A DNA stretch of 64,000 bases from Streptomyces dysideae (GTDB lineage: Bacteria > Actinomycetota > Actinomycetes > Streptomycetales > Streptomycetaceae). A program made the position numbers and the translations under genes. Positions 9,832 to 21,202 of this stretch are shown here, one piece after another. The stretch spans positions 62,001-126,000 of the forward strand of contig NZ_KQ949103.1 in assembly GCF_001514305.1 (NCBI RefSeq), in the 5' to 3' direction. The notes below the pieces were generated by a model, which was given only the letters and a program-made list of their open reading frames with translations, was not told the origin of the DNA and did no database searches. The stretch's first letter is position 1, and each line of letters opens with the position of its first letter.

Positions 9832-10785
9832 ATGATCGAGCTCGAGGGGCTGACCAAGCGGTACGGCGAGAAGGTGGCGGTCAACAACCTCACCTTCACC
9901 GTCAGACCGGGCATTGTCACAGGCTTCCTCGGTCCCAACGGCGCGGGCAAGTCCACCACCATGCGGATGATGCTCGGCCTCGACCGGCCCACCGCCGGGG
10001 ACGTGCGGATCGACGGCAAGCACTACGACCGGCTCAAGGACCCGCTGAAGTACATCGGCGCCCTCCTCGACGCCAAGGCCATGCACGGCGGCCGCAGCGC
10101 CTACAACCACCTGCTGTGCCTCGCGCAGAGCAACGGCATCGCGAAGAAGCGGGTGCACGAGGTCCTCGACACCGTCGGACTCACCGCGGTCGCCCGGAAG
10201 AAGGCCAAGGGGTTCTCGCTGGGCATGGGACAGCGGCTCGGCATCGCGGGCGCCCTGCTCGGTGACCCGCGGATCCTGATGTTCGACGAGCCGGTCAACG
10301 GGCTCGACCCCGAGGGCATCCACTGGATCCGCAATCTCATGAAGTCGCTGGCCGCCCAGGGTCGGACCGTCTTCGTCTCCTCCCACCTCATGAGCGAGAT
10401 GGCACTCACCGCCGAGCACCTCGTCGTCATCGGGCAGGGGCGGCTCCTCGCCGACACCACCATGGCCGACTTCATCGCGCGGAACTCACGCTCGTACGTC
10501 CGGATCCGCACCCCGCAGCGCGAGCGGCTCCTCGACGTGCTGTACGGGGCCGGCATCACCGTCGTACAGACCGGCAGCGGCACGCTCGAGGTCGACGGCG
10601 GCAAGCCCGAGCACATCGGGGAGCTGGCGGCCCAGCACCAGATCGTGCTGCATGAGCTGAGCCCGCAACAGGCCTCGCTGGAGGAGGCGTTCATGCGGCT
10701 GACCGCGGAGTCGGTGGAGTACCACGCACACTCCGACGCGCCTCCGGAGGAGCAGGCGTGGGGCAACGACTGGAGGAGGAGCTGA
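9832..10785 (+). CDS. ABC exporter ATP-binding subunit (first pair)
   Basis: 317-aa ATPase of the ABC-2 exporter class. Walker A is GPNGAGKST near residue 40, the signature is LGMGQRLGIAGALL, and Walker B is ILMFDEPVNGLDP. A C-terminal domain of about 90 residues follows the ATPase core, as in DrrA/BcrA-like subunits. It is followed two bases after its stop by a permease gene. A second, closely similar pair starts at 11694, so the locus looks like a tandem duplication. The substrate is not indicated; such transporters export drugs, lipids or peptides. Confidence 0.9.
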   Translation: MIELEGLTKRYGEKVAVNNLTFTVRPGIVTGFLGPNGAGKSTTMRMMLGLDRPTAGDVRIDGKHYDRLKDPLKYIGALLDAKAMHGGRSAYNHLLCLAQSNGIAKKRVHEVLDTVGLTAVARKKAKGFSLGMGQRLGIAGALLGDPRILMFDEPVNGLDPEGIHWIRNLMKSLAAQGRTVFVSSHLMSEMALTAEHLVVIGQGRLLADTTMADFIARNSRSYVRIRTPQRERLLDVLYGAGITVVQTGSGTLEVDGGKPEHIGELAAQHQIVLHELSPQQASLEEAFMRLTAESVEYHAHSDAPPEEQAWGNDWRRS

Positions 10786-10787
10786 GC

Positions 10788-11558
10788 ATGGCGGCCACCC
10801 AGGTCATCCGTTCCGAGTGGACCAAGATCCGGTCCGTGGCGTCCACGGTGTGGACGCTCTCCCTCGCCGTGATCGTCACCATCGCGCTCGGCATGCTGAT
10901 CTCGGCCCTGTCGAAGAACGAGTTCGACAACATGAGCGCCCGGGACCAGCTCTCCTTCGACCCCACCTTCATCAGTTTCGCCGGCATGAGCCTCGGCCAG
11001 CTCGCGATGATCGTGTTCGGGGTGCTCGTCGTCTCGAACGAGTACAGCACCGGCATGATCCGCACCTCGCTGGCCGCGGTACCGCAGCGCGGCACCTTCC
11101 TGTTCAGCAAGATCGCCGTCGCCACCGGCCTCGCGCTGGCCGTCGGCATGGCCACCAGCTTCGTCACGTTCTTCCTCGGGCAGGCGATGCTCGGCGAGCA
11201 CCGGGCGCAGCTCGGCGACCCGGGCGTGCTGCGGGCGGTGATCGGCGGCGGGCTCTACATGACCCTCATCGCGATGTTCTCGATGGGTGTCGCCGCGATG
11301 CTGCGCTCGCCGATGCTGTCGCTGGGCATCCTGATGCCGTTCTTCTTCCTGGTCTCCAACATCCTCGGCAATGTCTCGGCCACCGAGAAGATCGGCCGCT
11401 ACCTGCCCGACCAGGCCGGCAGCAAGATCATGCAGGTGGTCACGCCTGTCGACGACAGCACGCCGTACGGCCCCTGGGGCGGGCTCGGGATCATGGCGTT
11501 GTGGGTGGTCGCGGCGCTCGCCGGCGGATACGTGCTGCTGAAGCGGCGGGACGCGTAG
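10788..11558 (+). CDS. ABC-2 type permease (first pair)
   Basis: 256-aa membrane protein with about six hydrophobic segments, beginning with VWTLSLAVIVTIALGMLI. The early segment VIRSEWTKIRSVASTVWTL is the characteristic N-terminal motif of this Streptomyces ABC-2 permease family and recurs in the second permease at 13004. The ATG at 10788 follows GGAGGAGG (10773-10780), inside the end of the ATPase gene, so translation is coupled. It forms the membrane channel for the upstream ATPase. Confidence 0.88.
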   Translation: MAATQVIRSEWTKIRSVASTVWTLSLAVIVTIALGMLISALSKNEFDNMSARDQLSFDPTFISFAGMSLGQLAMIVFGVLVVSNEYSTGMIRTSLAAVPQRGTFLFSKIAVATGLALAVGMATSFVTFFLGQAMLGEHRAQLGDPGVLRAVIGGGLYMTLIAMFSMGVAAMLRSPMLSLGILMPFFFLVSNILGNVSATEKIGRYLPDQAGSKIMQVVTPVDDSTPYGPWGGLGIMALWVVAALAGGYVLLKRRDA

Positions 11559-11693
11559 AACTCGCCCTGGCGGCCGTCATCTGGTCGAGACCTTTTACTT
11601 GCTCTTGAGTGGAACCGTCAGTCCACCGATAAGCTCCTAACCCTTACGGGGGCGTGTGCCCCGCTGTCCTGAACCTTGCGATGGGTGCGGAGC

Positions 11694-13007
11694 ATGATCG
11701 AGGCAGTCGGCCTGACCAAGCGCTACGGCGACAAGACCGCTGTGTACAACCTTTCCTTCCAGGTGCGGCCAGGTGCCGTCACCGGCTTCCTGGGCCCCAA
11801 CGGCTCCGGCAAGTCGACGACGATGCGGATGATCCTGGGCCTGGACAACCCCACCTCGGGGCAGGTGACGATCGGCGGCTACCCGTATCGCAAGCTGCCG
11901 AACGCCCCCCGCCAGGTCGGCGCCCTGCTGGACGCCAAGGCGGTGCACGGCGGCCGGGCGGCCCGGAACCACCTGCTGTCGCTGGCCCAGCTGTCCGGCA
12001 TCCCGGCCCGCCGGGTCGACGAGGTGCTCGGCGTCGTGGGCCTGCACGAGGTGGCCAGGAAGCGGTCCAAGGGCTTCTCCCTCGGCATGGGCCAGCGGCT
12101 CGGCATCGCCGCCGCGCTGCTCGGCGACCCGCAGGTGCTGCTGTTCGACGAGCCGGTCAACGGCCTCGACCCCGAGGGCATCCTCTGGGTGCGGAACCTG
12201 ATGAAGTCCCTTGCGTCGGAAGGCCGTACGGTCTTCGTCTCGTCCCACCTCATGAGCGAGATGGCGGTGACCGCCGACCACCTGATCGTCATCGGACGCG
12301 GTCAGCTGCTCGCCGACATGAGCATCAAGGACTTCATCTCGGCGAACTCCGCCGACTTCGCCCGGGTCCGCACCCCCGACACCGAGCCGCAGTTGCGCGA
12401 GAAGCTGTCCGCCGCGCTCACCGAGTCGGGCGGGCACGTCATGCCCGAGCAGGACGGCGCGCTCCGCGTGACCGGGCTGCCGCTGCCCCGGATCAGCGAC
12501 ATCGCGCACGACAGCGACGTACGGCTGTGGGAGCTGTCGCCGCACCAGGCCTCGCTGGAGGAGGCGTACATGCGGATGACGCAGGGCGCCGTCGACTACC
12601 GCTCCACGGTCGACCAGAAGGAAGGCCTGATGCAGCAGCTGCCGCCGGGCGCGCAGCCGCCGATGCCGGTACCCGGCCAGGGCCAGCCCGGCTGGTATGC
12701 CCCGCCGCCGCCCCAGCAGGGCGGCCAGCCGTTCGGGATGCCGCAGGGGCAGCCGATGGCACCGGGACAGCCCGCGCCCCAGGGCCAGCAGGCGCCTCAG
12801 GGGCCCTACGGCGCTCCTGTGTCGCCCGGTGCGGCTCCCGGCGCCCCCGGCGCGGGCGCGCCCAACCCGTACGCCCAGCAGGCGCCCCAAGGCCCGGCTC
12901 AGCCCGCCGCCCAGGCGCCCGCGCAGCCGCCCGCGCCCCCCACCGCCGCCCCCGAGAAGCCCTCCGCCCCCGCAGCCGCCCCGACCACGCCCGAGGACGC
13001 CCGATGA
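11694..13007 (+). CDS. ABC exporter ATP-binding subunit with long Pro/Gln/Gly tail (second pair)
   Basis: 437 aa. The first 300 or so residues are a close paralogue of the ATPase at 9832 (Walker A GPNGSGKST, signature LGMGQRLGIAAALL, Walker B VLLFDEPVNGLDP). From about residue 314 to the end it carries roughly 120 residues rich in Pro, Gln, Gly and Ala (for example PPPQQGGQPFGMPQGQ), absent from the first copy and predicted to be disordered. The ATG at 11694 replaces a longer TTG frame. The stop overlaps the next gene's ATG (ATGA). Confidence 0.88.
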   Translation: MIEAVGLTKRYGDKTAVYNLSFQVRPGAVTGFLGPNGSGKSTTMRMILGLDNPTSGQVTIGGYPYRKLPNAPRQVGALLDAKAVHGGRAARNHLLSLAQLSGIPARRVDEVLGVVGLHEVARKRSKGFSLGMGQRLGIAAALLGDPQVLLFDEPVNGLDPEGILWVRNLMKSLASEGRTVFVSSHLMSEMAVTADHLIVIGRGQLLADMSIKDFISANSADFARVRTPDTEPQLREKLSAALTESGGHVMPEQDGALRVTGLPLPRISDIAHDSDVRLWELSPHQASLEEAYMRMTQGAVDYRSTVDQKEGLMQQLPPGAQPPMPVPGQGQPGWYAPPPPQQGGQPFGMPQGQPMAPGQPAPQGQQAPQGPYGAPVSPGAAPGAPGAGAPNPYAQQAPQGPAQPAAQAPAQPPAPPTAAPEKPSAPAAAPTTPEDAR

Positions 13008-13876
13008 GCACGCCCCAGCCCCCGATGCCGCAGGCCGCCGCACCGAACTGGCAGGCGGCGCCCGGCCCGTCGTACCCCACCTACACCTCGCCGATCCCGG
13101 TGGTGCGCACGCACCTCGGGCACGCGCTCGCCTCGGAGTGGACCAAGATCCGGTCGGTGCGCTCCACGATGTGGACGCTCGGCGTGTTCGTGCTGCTCGT
13201 CGTCGGCATCGGCCTCGGGGCCGCCGCCCTGGTCTCCGCCAACGCCTCGTCGGAGGGCCTCGCGGGCGAGAACCCGCTGTCCTTCGGCTTCTTCGGGCTG
13301 CTGCTCGGCAGCATGTGCATCATGACGCTCGGCGTGCTGACCACCGCCTCGGAGTACGGCACCGGCATGATCCGGACCACGATGACCGCGTGCCCGTCCC
13401 GCGGGCGGGTGCTGACGGCGAAGGCGATCGTGTTCACCACGGTCGCGTTCGTGGTCACGCTGGTGTCGGCCCTGCTCGTCGCCTTCGCCGACGTCGCCAT
13501 GCTGGACGGCGCCAAGGAGCCGTCCGGCGAGGAGTGGCTGAAGGGCACCGTCGGCATCTCGCTCTACATCGCGCTGCTCGGGCTGCTCTCGCTCGTCATC
13601 GGCTCGATCATCCGGCACTCGGCGGGCGCCATCACCATCATGATCGGCGTCCTGCTGGCGCCGCTGGTCATCGCGCTGTTCATGTTCTCGGAGTCCCTGG
13701 CGGACCTGCGCGACGCGCTGTTCGAGTACTCCATCCCGAACCAGCTCAGCGTCTTCTACGCCAACTCCCTCAGCGAGTCCGGCCCGTCCGGCTGGGACCC
13801 GCTGTGGATCATGCTCGGCGTTACGGCCGCCGCGTTCGCGGGCGCCTACGCGCTGCTCGAGCAGCGCGACGTGTGA
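13004..13876 (+). CDS. ABC-2 type permease (second pair)
   Basis: 290-aa membrane protein with about six hydrophobic segments. After a Pro/Gln/Ala-rich cytoplasmic stretch of about 35 residues comes the family motif ASEWTKIRSVRSTMWTLG. It starts inside the stop of the ATPase gene, so the two are translationally coupled and surely form one transporter. Both subunits of this pair have Pro/Gln-rich extensions, unlike the first pair. Only 22 bases separate its stop from the convergent gene at 13899. Confidence 0.87.
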   Translation: MSTPQPPMPQAAAPNWQAAPGPSYPTYTSPIPVVRTHLGHALASEWTKIRSVRSTMWTLGVFVLLVVGIGLGAAALVSANASSEGLAGENPLSFGFFGLLLGSMCIMTLGVLTTASEYGTGMIRTTMTACPSRGRVLTAKAIVFTTVAFVVTLVSALLVAFADVAMLDGAKEPSGEEWLKGTVGISLYIALLGLLSLVIGSIIRHSAGAITIMIGVLLAPLVIALFMFSESLADLRDALFEYSIPNQLSVFYANSLSESGPSGWDPLWIMLGVTAAAFAGAYALLEQRDV

Positions 13877-13898
13877 GTCTCCAGAAACCCCTGAGGCT

Positions 13899-14231
13899 CT
13901 AGAACTTCGGCGCGTTACGGGACCGCTGCACCCGCGTGGTGCGGCGGTCCTTCGCGTTCCAGCACGCCTTGTGCCAGTGCCGGCGGTCGTCGACGCCCGA
14001 GTGCTCCGGCCAGGCCACGACATGCGGCACACCGTCCGGAATCAGCTGCTCGCAGCCGGGACAGCGGTACGCCTTGCCCTGCGCACTCGCACCCGCCACA
14101 TGCCGCACACTCCACGCCTCGCCCTGCCAGTCCTCCATCGACTGCCAGCCGCCGTAGCGGCCGGGACGGTCGTCCTCGCCGCCCCCTCCGGAAGAGCCGG
14201 AACCCTTGGGACGGTTGCGACGCGGGGACAC
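13899..14231 (-). CDS. Small conserved Streptomyces protein with a putative zinc-binding Cys/His cluster
   Basis: 110 aa. The C-terminal half has a CPGC, then HVVAWPEHSG, then HWHKACW, a Cys/His spacing that could bind zinc. The N-terminus is basic and Gly-rich (SPRRNRPKGSGSSGGGGED). Proteins of this kind are often labelled 'ATP/GTP-binding protein' in Streptomyces, but I see no nucleotide-binding motif. The GTG at 14231 follows GAGGTG at a good distance; an upstream GTG at 14243 is less suitable. It faces the ABC permease and diverges from the oxidoreductase gene. Function unknown. Confidence 0.7.
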   Translation of the reverse strand: MSPRRNRPKGSGSSGGGGEDDRPGRYGGWQSMEDWQGEAWSVRHVAGASAQGKAYRCPGCEQLIPDGVPHVVAWPEHSGVDDRRHWHKACWNAKDRRTTRVQRSRNAPKF

Positions 14232-14453
14232 AGGACACCTCACGGGGCTATACAGGAAGCACGGGCTGTGTCCAGCCTACGCGGCACGCACACGGGTACG
14301 CGTAGACAACCAATCCGCACAAGTCCCCCTCCAAGGCGCCTCATTCTGCAGACAATCCGCAAATCTCTCCGCCCGGCCGTGTCCTCGGCACGTGTCAGAC
14401 GGTTATGCCGGGTGGGGGAGCTCCGCGTCGGAGCCAAGGAAGCAGGAAAGCAC

Positions 14454-15482
14454 ATGCGCGTAGGAAGTTTCGTGTTGGCGGCCCAGTTCCCGGGACAGGG
14501 CGAGGGGGAGGCACTGCACCGCGCGGTCCGCTCCGCGGAAGTCGCCGAGGAGGCGGGGCTCGACACAGCCTGGCTGGCCGAGCACCACTTCGTGCCGTAC
14601 GGCACCTGCCCGTCGGCGGTCACGCTGGCCGCGTTACTGCTGGGCCGCACCCGCCGCCTGCGGGTCGGTACGGCGGTCAGCGTGCTGCCCACCGCCCACC
14701 CCGTGACGCTGGGCGAGCAGGCGGCGCTGCTGCACGTCACGTCCGGCGGGCGGTTCTCGCTGGGCGTGGGGCGCGGCGGGCCGTGGGTCGACCTGGAGGT
14801 GTTCGGGTCGGGTCTGGAGGCGTACGAGAAGGGGTTCCCGGAATCACTCGATCTGCTGGTGCGCTGGCTGCGCGAACCCTCGGTCGCGGCCGCCGGAGAG
14901 CGCTTCAGCTTCCGCGAAGTCCCCGTCGTACCGAGGCCGTCGGAGTCCCTGTCGGAGGCGCCGGGCCCCGAGGTCGTCGTCGCGTGCACCTCGCCGTCGA
15001 GTGTGCGGCTGGCCGCCGAGCGCGGACTGCCGATGCTGCTGGGGATGCACGTGGGGGACGAGGAGAAAGCCGAGATGGTCTCCCTGTGGCGGGACCTCGC
15101 ACGCGCCGCCGGGCGCCCGGCGGAGGAGATCCACGGCGCCGCCCATGTCTCGGCCGGCGTCTGCCAGATCGCCGACCGGCGGACGGACGCGGTCGAGACC
15201 CTGGTGAAGGCGATGCCGGGCTGGCTGCGGCAGGGTCTTGAGGCCCATGTGACGGTGGACGGCCGGCAGCGCTCGATGCGGGACCCGGTGGCGTACACCG
15301 AACTGCTCTGCGGACTGCACCCGGTGGGCACCCCGCGACTGTGCGCCGACCGCCTCGCCGCGACGAGCGAGCGCACCGGAATCTCGCGCTTCGCGCTGCT
15401 CGTCGAGGGCTCGGGCGACCTCGCGGCGACCGAGGAGAACGTACGGCGGTTGGGCGCCGAGGTGCTGCCGCACCTGAGTTGA
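14454..15482 (+). CDS. LLM-class (luciferase-like) flavin-dependent oxidoreductase
   Basis: 342-aa TIM-barrel monooxygenase-type protein. Family features include AWLAEHHFVPYGTCPSA near residue 40, RLRVGTAVSVLPTAHPV, and GRFSLGVGRGGPW, which matches the conserved strand near the flavin site. Such enzymes use FMN or F420; the sequence does not say which. The ATG at 14454 follows AGGAAG-type purine-rich sequence. Substrate unknown. It appears monocistronic, divergent from the small Cys/His protein. Confidence 0.85.
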   Translation: MRVGSFVLAAQFPGQGEGEALHRAVRSAEVAEEAGLDTAWLAEHHFVPYGTCPSAVTLAALLLGRTRRLRVGTAVSVLPTAHPVTLGEQAALLHVTSGGRFSLGVGRGGPWVDLEVFGSGLEAYEKGFPESLDLLVRWLREPSVAAAGERFSFREVPVVPRPSESLSEAPGPEVVVACTSPSSVRLAAERGLPMLLGMHVGDEEKAEMVSLWRDLARAAGRPAEEIHGAAHVSAGVCQIADRRTDAVETLVKAMPGWLRQGLEAHVTVDGRQRSMRDPVAYTELLCGLHPVGTPRLCADRLAATSERTGISRFALLVEGSGDLAATEENVRRLGAEVLPHLS

Positions 15483-15568
15483 AGGGCCCGTCCCGCGGGG
15501 AGCTTGCCGCCCCGTACTGATTGCACCTCCCGCGTACGGAGCGGCAAGCGAGCAACTCACTGCGTCAG

Positions 15569-15961
15569 TCAGCAGTCCCTGAACTCCGGAGACTGGTTGA
15601 GCAGCTGACTGCGGACCGAGGTGAAGCGGGTCAGCGTCTCGTCGACCGCTGAGTCCAATGGGAACACCGCCACCCGGTGGCAGTTCTGGAAAGCCAGCCG
15701 CACACCGAAGTGCCGTTGCAGCGCGCCTCGAATCGCGTCACTGGCGAGCGCACGCAGCAGCTGGCCACGCGCCTGCTCGTCCGGCGGGGGCGTCTGGTTG
15801 TCGGCGAACTGACCGCCGTCGACCTTCAGCTGGGCCACCAGGGAGCTGATCATCTCCCATGCGTAGGGCAGGGAGGTCCGGACGCAGTCGACGAATTCAG
15901 CTTCGTCGACCTCGCCTCGCTCGGCCTTCTCGAGTAGGGCCGGTGAGACGTCGAGCGACAT
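15569..15961 (-). CDS. SCO5389-family conserved Streptomyces protein
   Basis: 130-aa soluble protein without signal peptide or membrane segment. It begins MSLDVSPALLEKAERGEVDE and ends with a well-formed motif region (NCHRVAVFPLDSAVDET). The ATG at 15961 is preceded by GAGGAGA in ideal position; longer in-frame starts upstream are not supported. The neighbourhood (nucS next door, divergent) is conserved in Streptomyces. No function can be assigned. Confidence 0.72.
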   Translation of the reverse strand: MSLDVSPALLEKAERGEVDEAEFVDCVRTSLPYAWEMISSLVAQLKVDGGQFADNQTPPPDEQARGQLLRALASDAIRGALQRHFGVRLAFQNCHRVAVFPLDSAVDETLTRFTSVRSQLLNQSPEFRDC

Positions 15962-16273
15962 GGGTTCTCCTCTCGCACCCCCGAACAGCAGGGGTTGCCG
16001 GACAGATAGGGGAGTTCGCGATACCGAACACTCTGCGTACACGCCTCGCGACCTCCCGTTTAATACGGTAAGCAACCGACGGTGACGGCACCAGGAGAAT
16101 GAGTACATAGACGGACCCCGTTGGGCCCACAATCGGCCATCAACGAACACGGGTCGTCCAGGGTCTTACAGAACATTAGGGGCGGCCCGAAGGGCCTCGG
16201 TTGAGGGCGGTGGTGGTGGGAGACGGGTGGGCGAATCGCGTGTACTGCTGCCCGTCGAGTAGCGTTGCCGACC

Positions 16274-16945
16274 ATGCGTCTCGTCATTGCCCGATGCTCC
16301 GTTGACTACGCGGGCCGGCTCACCGCCCACCTCCCGTCGGCCCCCCGTCTGATCCTGGTGAAGGCGGACGGCAGCGTCTCGATCCACGCGGACGACCGGG
16401 CCTACAAGCCCCTGAACTGGATGTCGCCGCCCTGCACGCTGAAGGAGGGCAGCGGCGAGGAAGAGGACGTCTGGACCGTCATCAACAAGGCGGGCGAGAA
16501 GCTCATCATCACGATGGAGGAGATCCTCCACGACTCCTCGCACGAACTCGGCGTGGATCCCGGCCTGATCAAGGACGGCGTGGAAGCGCACCTCCAGGAA
16601 CTGCTCGCCGACCGCATCGAGACCCTCGGCGAGGGCTACACGCTCATCCGCCGCGAGTACATGACGGCCATCGGCCCGGTCGACATCCTGTGCCGGGACG
16701 CGGACGGCCAGACCGTCGCCGTGGAGATCAAGCGGCGCGGCGAGATCGACGGCGTGGAGCAGCTCACCCGCTATCTGGAGCTGCTGAACCGCGATCCCCA
16801 TCTCGCCCCGGTCCGCGGCGTCTTCGCCGCCCAGGAGATCAAGCCGCAGGCCCGGGTCCTCGCGACGGACCGCGGCATCGGCTGCGCGGTCCTGGACTAC
16901 AACGCGCTGCGCGGCATCGAGGACGACAAGCTGCGCCTGTTCTGA
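16274..16945 (+). CDS. nucS: Endonuclease NucS (EndoMS), non-canonical mismatch repair
   Basis: 223-aa mismatch-specific endonuclease that replaces MutS/MutL in most Actinobacteria. The C-terminal nuclease domain has a PD-(D/E)xK core: Asp137 in GPVDILC and Glu151/Lys153 in AVEIKRRG. The extreme C-terminus DKLRLF fits the sliding-clamp-binding tail described for NucS. The N-terminal domain contains the typical [14 protein letters not shown] strand. The ATG at 16274 is chosen over a TTG three codons upstream. It is followed by a bidirectional terminator shared with the convergent P-loop gene. Confidence 0.95.
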   Translation: MRLVIARCSVDYAGRLTAHLPSAPRLILVKADGSVSIHADDRAYKPLNWMSPPCTLKEGSGEEEDVWTVINKAGEKLIITMEEILHDSSHELGVDPGLIKDGVEAHLQELLADRIETLGEGYTLIRREYMTAIGPVDILCRDADGQTVAVEIKRRGEIDGVEQLTRYLELLNRDPHLAPVRGVFAAQEIKPQARVLATDRGIGCAVLDYNALRGIEDDKLRLF

Positions 16946-16955
16946 CCGTTGCAGG

Positions 16956-16989
16956 CTGTTCTACGACAGTGGCTGTTCTACGACAGTGA
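16956..16989 (+). repeat. Tandem 17-base direct repeat after nucS
   Basis: GGCTGTTCTACGACAGT occurs twice head-to-tail with no gap, between the nucS stop and the terminator. It is probably a simple slippage duplication; the copies are identical, so it may be recent. Confidence 0.85.
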
Positions 16990-16990
16990 G

Positions 16991-17021
16991 GGCCGGGTCC
17001 GCGGTGCGGACCCGGCCCTCT
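16991..17021. terminator. Bidirectional terminator between nucS and the P-loop membrane protein
   Basis: AGGGCCGGGTCCGC pairs perfectly over 14 bases with GCGGACCCGGCCCT across a three-base loop. It sits between two convergent genes and can serve both. Confidence 0.85.
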
Positions 17022-17037
17022 TGTCCTGAACGTGGTG

Positions 17038-19560
<2,523 letters not shown>

Positions 19561-19764
19561 AGGTTCAAGCCCCCCAAAAGCGTCGTGTGCCGAGCCCCTC
19601 CCGGCCTTGCTGCACACCGCGCTGTCGCTTCTGGTCCGGGCCCGCTCGAAGGGTTTTGACATCGCGGGCAGCCGAACCCTAAACCTTTGCACAGTATCTA
19701 CGACAGCCCGGGGTACCGCGCCGTCCGAGACGTCACAGTCTCGTGAGGATTGTCGTGCCGGGTG

Positions 19765-20088
19765 TCACACCCGGGGCAGTGACTCCACCCCGATGCCGCC
19801 CTCGATCGCCAGGATCCGGTGCAGGCGGGTGGCCACCAGCAGGCGCTGCATCTGCGGCGGTACGTCGCGCAGCACCAGGCGCCGGCCGCAGCGGCCGGCC
19901 CGTCGGTGGGCCCCCATGATCACACCGAGTCCGGTGGCGTCCCAGGAGTCCAGCTCGGACAGGTCCAGCACCAGATCACCGACTCCGTCGTCGACGGCCG
20001 TGTGCAGGACCGTACGGGCGTCCGCCGCGCTGCGGACGTCGAGGCGGCCCCCGACGACCAGCTCGGCGTGGTCGCCCCTGATGAACAT
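19765..20088 (-). CDS. STAS-domain anti-sigma factor antagonist
   Basis: 107-aa single STAS domain, the fold used to release sigma factors from anti-sigma kinases. The helix carrying the phosphorylation site reads LDSWDATGLGVIM; Thr52 is at the position usually occupied by Ser in DSSGL-type proteins. The ATG at 20088 follows GGGGAG. No anti-sigma factor or sigma gene lies beside it; its partners must be elsewhere. It lies between the P-loop membrane protein and 3-hydroxybutyryl-CoA dehydrogenase on the same strand but with gaps of 150-200 bases, so it probably has its own promoter. Confidence 0.88.
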   Translation of the reverse strand: MFIRGDHAELVVGGRLDVRSAADARTVLHTAVDDGVGDLVLDLSELDSWDATGLGVIMGAHRRAGRCGRRLVLRDVPPQMQRLLVATRLHRILAIEGGIGVESLPRV

Positions 20089-20239
20089 ATGCGCTCCCCG
20101 TGCGTCGTCTTGTGCTCCGCGGAAGTGAAAGGCCGGTGTTGCAACCTCTGACTGTGTTCGGCGGCAAGAGGTTGCCGTCTGTAAGCGAACCGATACCGAA
20201 TTCACCCATGGGTGTGATGCCCCAGGGGCATGTGCGGTT

Positions 20240-21088
20240 TCAGTGCTTGTAGAAGCCCTGCCCGCTCTTGCGCCCGATGTCACCGGCGTCAACCATCCGG
20301 CGCATCAGCTCCGGCGGAGCGAACTTCTCGTCCTGGGACTCGGTGTAGATGTTGCTGGTGGCGTGCAGCAGGATGTCGACGCCGGTGAGGTCCGCCGTGG
20401 CGAGCGGGCCCATGGCGTGGCCGAAGCCCAGCTTGCAGGCGAGGTCGATGTCCTCGGCGGTGGCGACGCCCGACTCGTAGAGCTTGGCGGCCTCGACGAC
20501 GAGGGCGGAGATGAGACGGGTCGTCACGAACCCGGCGACATCCCGGTTGACGACGATGCAGGTCTTGCCGACGGACTCGGCGAACTCCCGTGCGGTGGCG
20601 AGGGTTTCGTCGCTCGTCTTGTAACCGCGTACGAGTTCGCACAGCTGCATCATCGGGACCGGCGAGAAGAAGTGCGTGCCGACGACGCGCTCCGGGCGCT
20701 CCGTCACCGCCGCGATCTTGGTGATCGGGATGGCGGAGGTGTTGGAGGCGAGCACGGCGTCGTCGCGCACGATCTTGTCGAGGGCGCGGAAGATCTCGTG
20801 CTTGACTTCCAGCTTCTCGAAGACGGCCTCGACGACTATGTCCGCGTCGGCGGCGGCGTCCAGGTCGGTGGTCGCGGTGATCCGGGCGAGGGCCGCGTCG
20901 GCGTCGTGCGCCTCCAGCTTGCCCTTGCTGACGAACTTGTCGTACGAGGCCTTGATGCCGTCGGTGCCACGCTTGAGTGCCTCGTCGGTGACGTCGCGCA
21001 GGACGACGTCCCAGCCCGCCTGCGCGGAGACCTGGGCGATACCGGAACCCATGAGTCCGGCGCCGATGACGGCAAGCTTCCGTGCCAC
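20240..21088 (-). CDS. 3-hydroxybutyryl-CoA dehydrogenase
   Basis: 282-aa NAD(P)-dependent enzyme converting acetoacetyl-CoA to 3-hydroxybutyryl-CoA. The Rossmann motif GAGLMGSGIAQ lies at residues 9-19, and the catalytic His with neighbouring conserved residues is in GTHFFSPVPMMQLCELV. The C-terminal domain includes NRDVAGFVTTRL. Length equals that of PaaH/Hbd-type single-domain enzymes. The GTG at 21088 has AAAGGGGAG upstream. It fits with the acetyl-CoA acetyltransferase at 2719 as successive steps of C4 acyl-CoA formation. A tnpB element is inserted just upstream of it. Confidence 0.94.
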   Translation of the reverse strand: MARKLAVIGAGLMGSGIAQVSAQAGWDVVLRDVTDEALKRGTDGIKASYDKFVSKGKLEAHDADAALARITATTDLDAAADADIVVEAVFEKLEVKHEIFRALDKIVRDDAVLASNTSAIPITKIAAVTERPERVVGTHFFSPVPMMQLCELVRGYKTSDETLATAREFAESVGKTCIVVNRDVAGFVTTRLISALVVEAAKLYESGVATAEDIDLACKLGFGHAMGPLATADLTGVDILLHATSNIYTESQDEKFAPPELMRRMVDAGDIGRKSGQGFYKH

Positions 21089-21202
21089 TGTGCGACTCCC
21101 CTTTGAAACGCCTTACACGCTGTTTAAGTAAGCCTCTCTGGCGGAGAATAGCGCTCGTGAGGGGCCATGTGACCGGTAAGTAATGCGCGTCACGTCTGCT
21201 TC

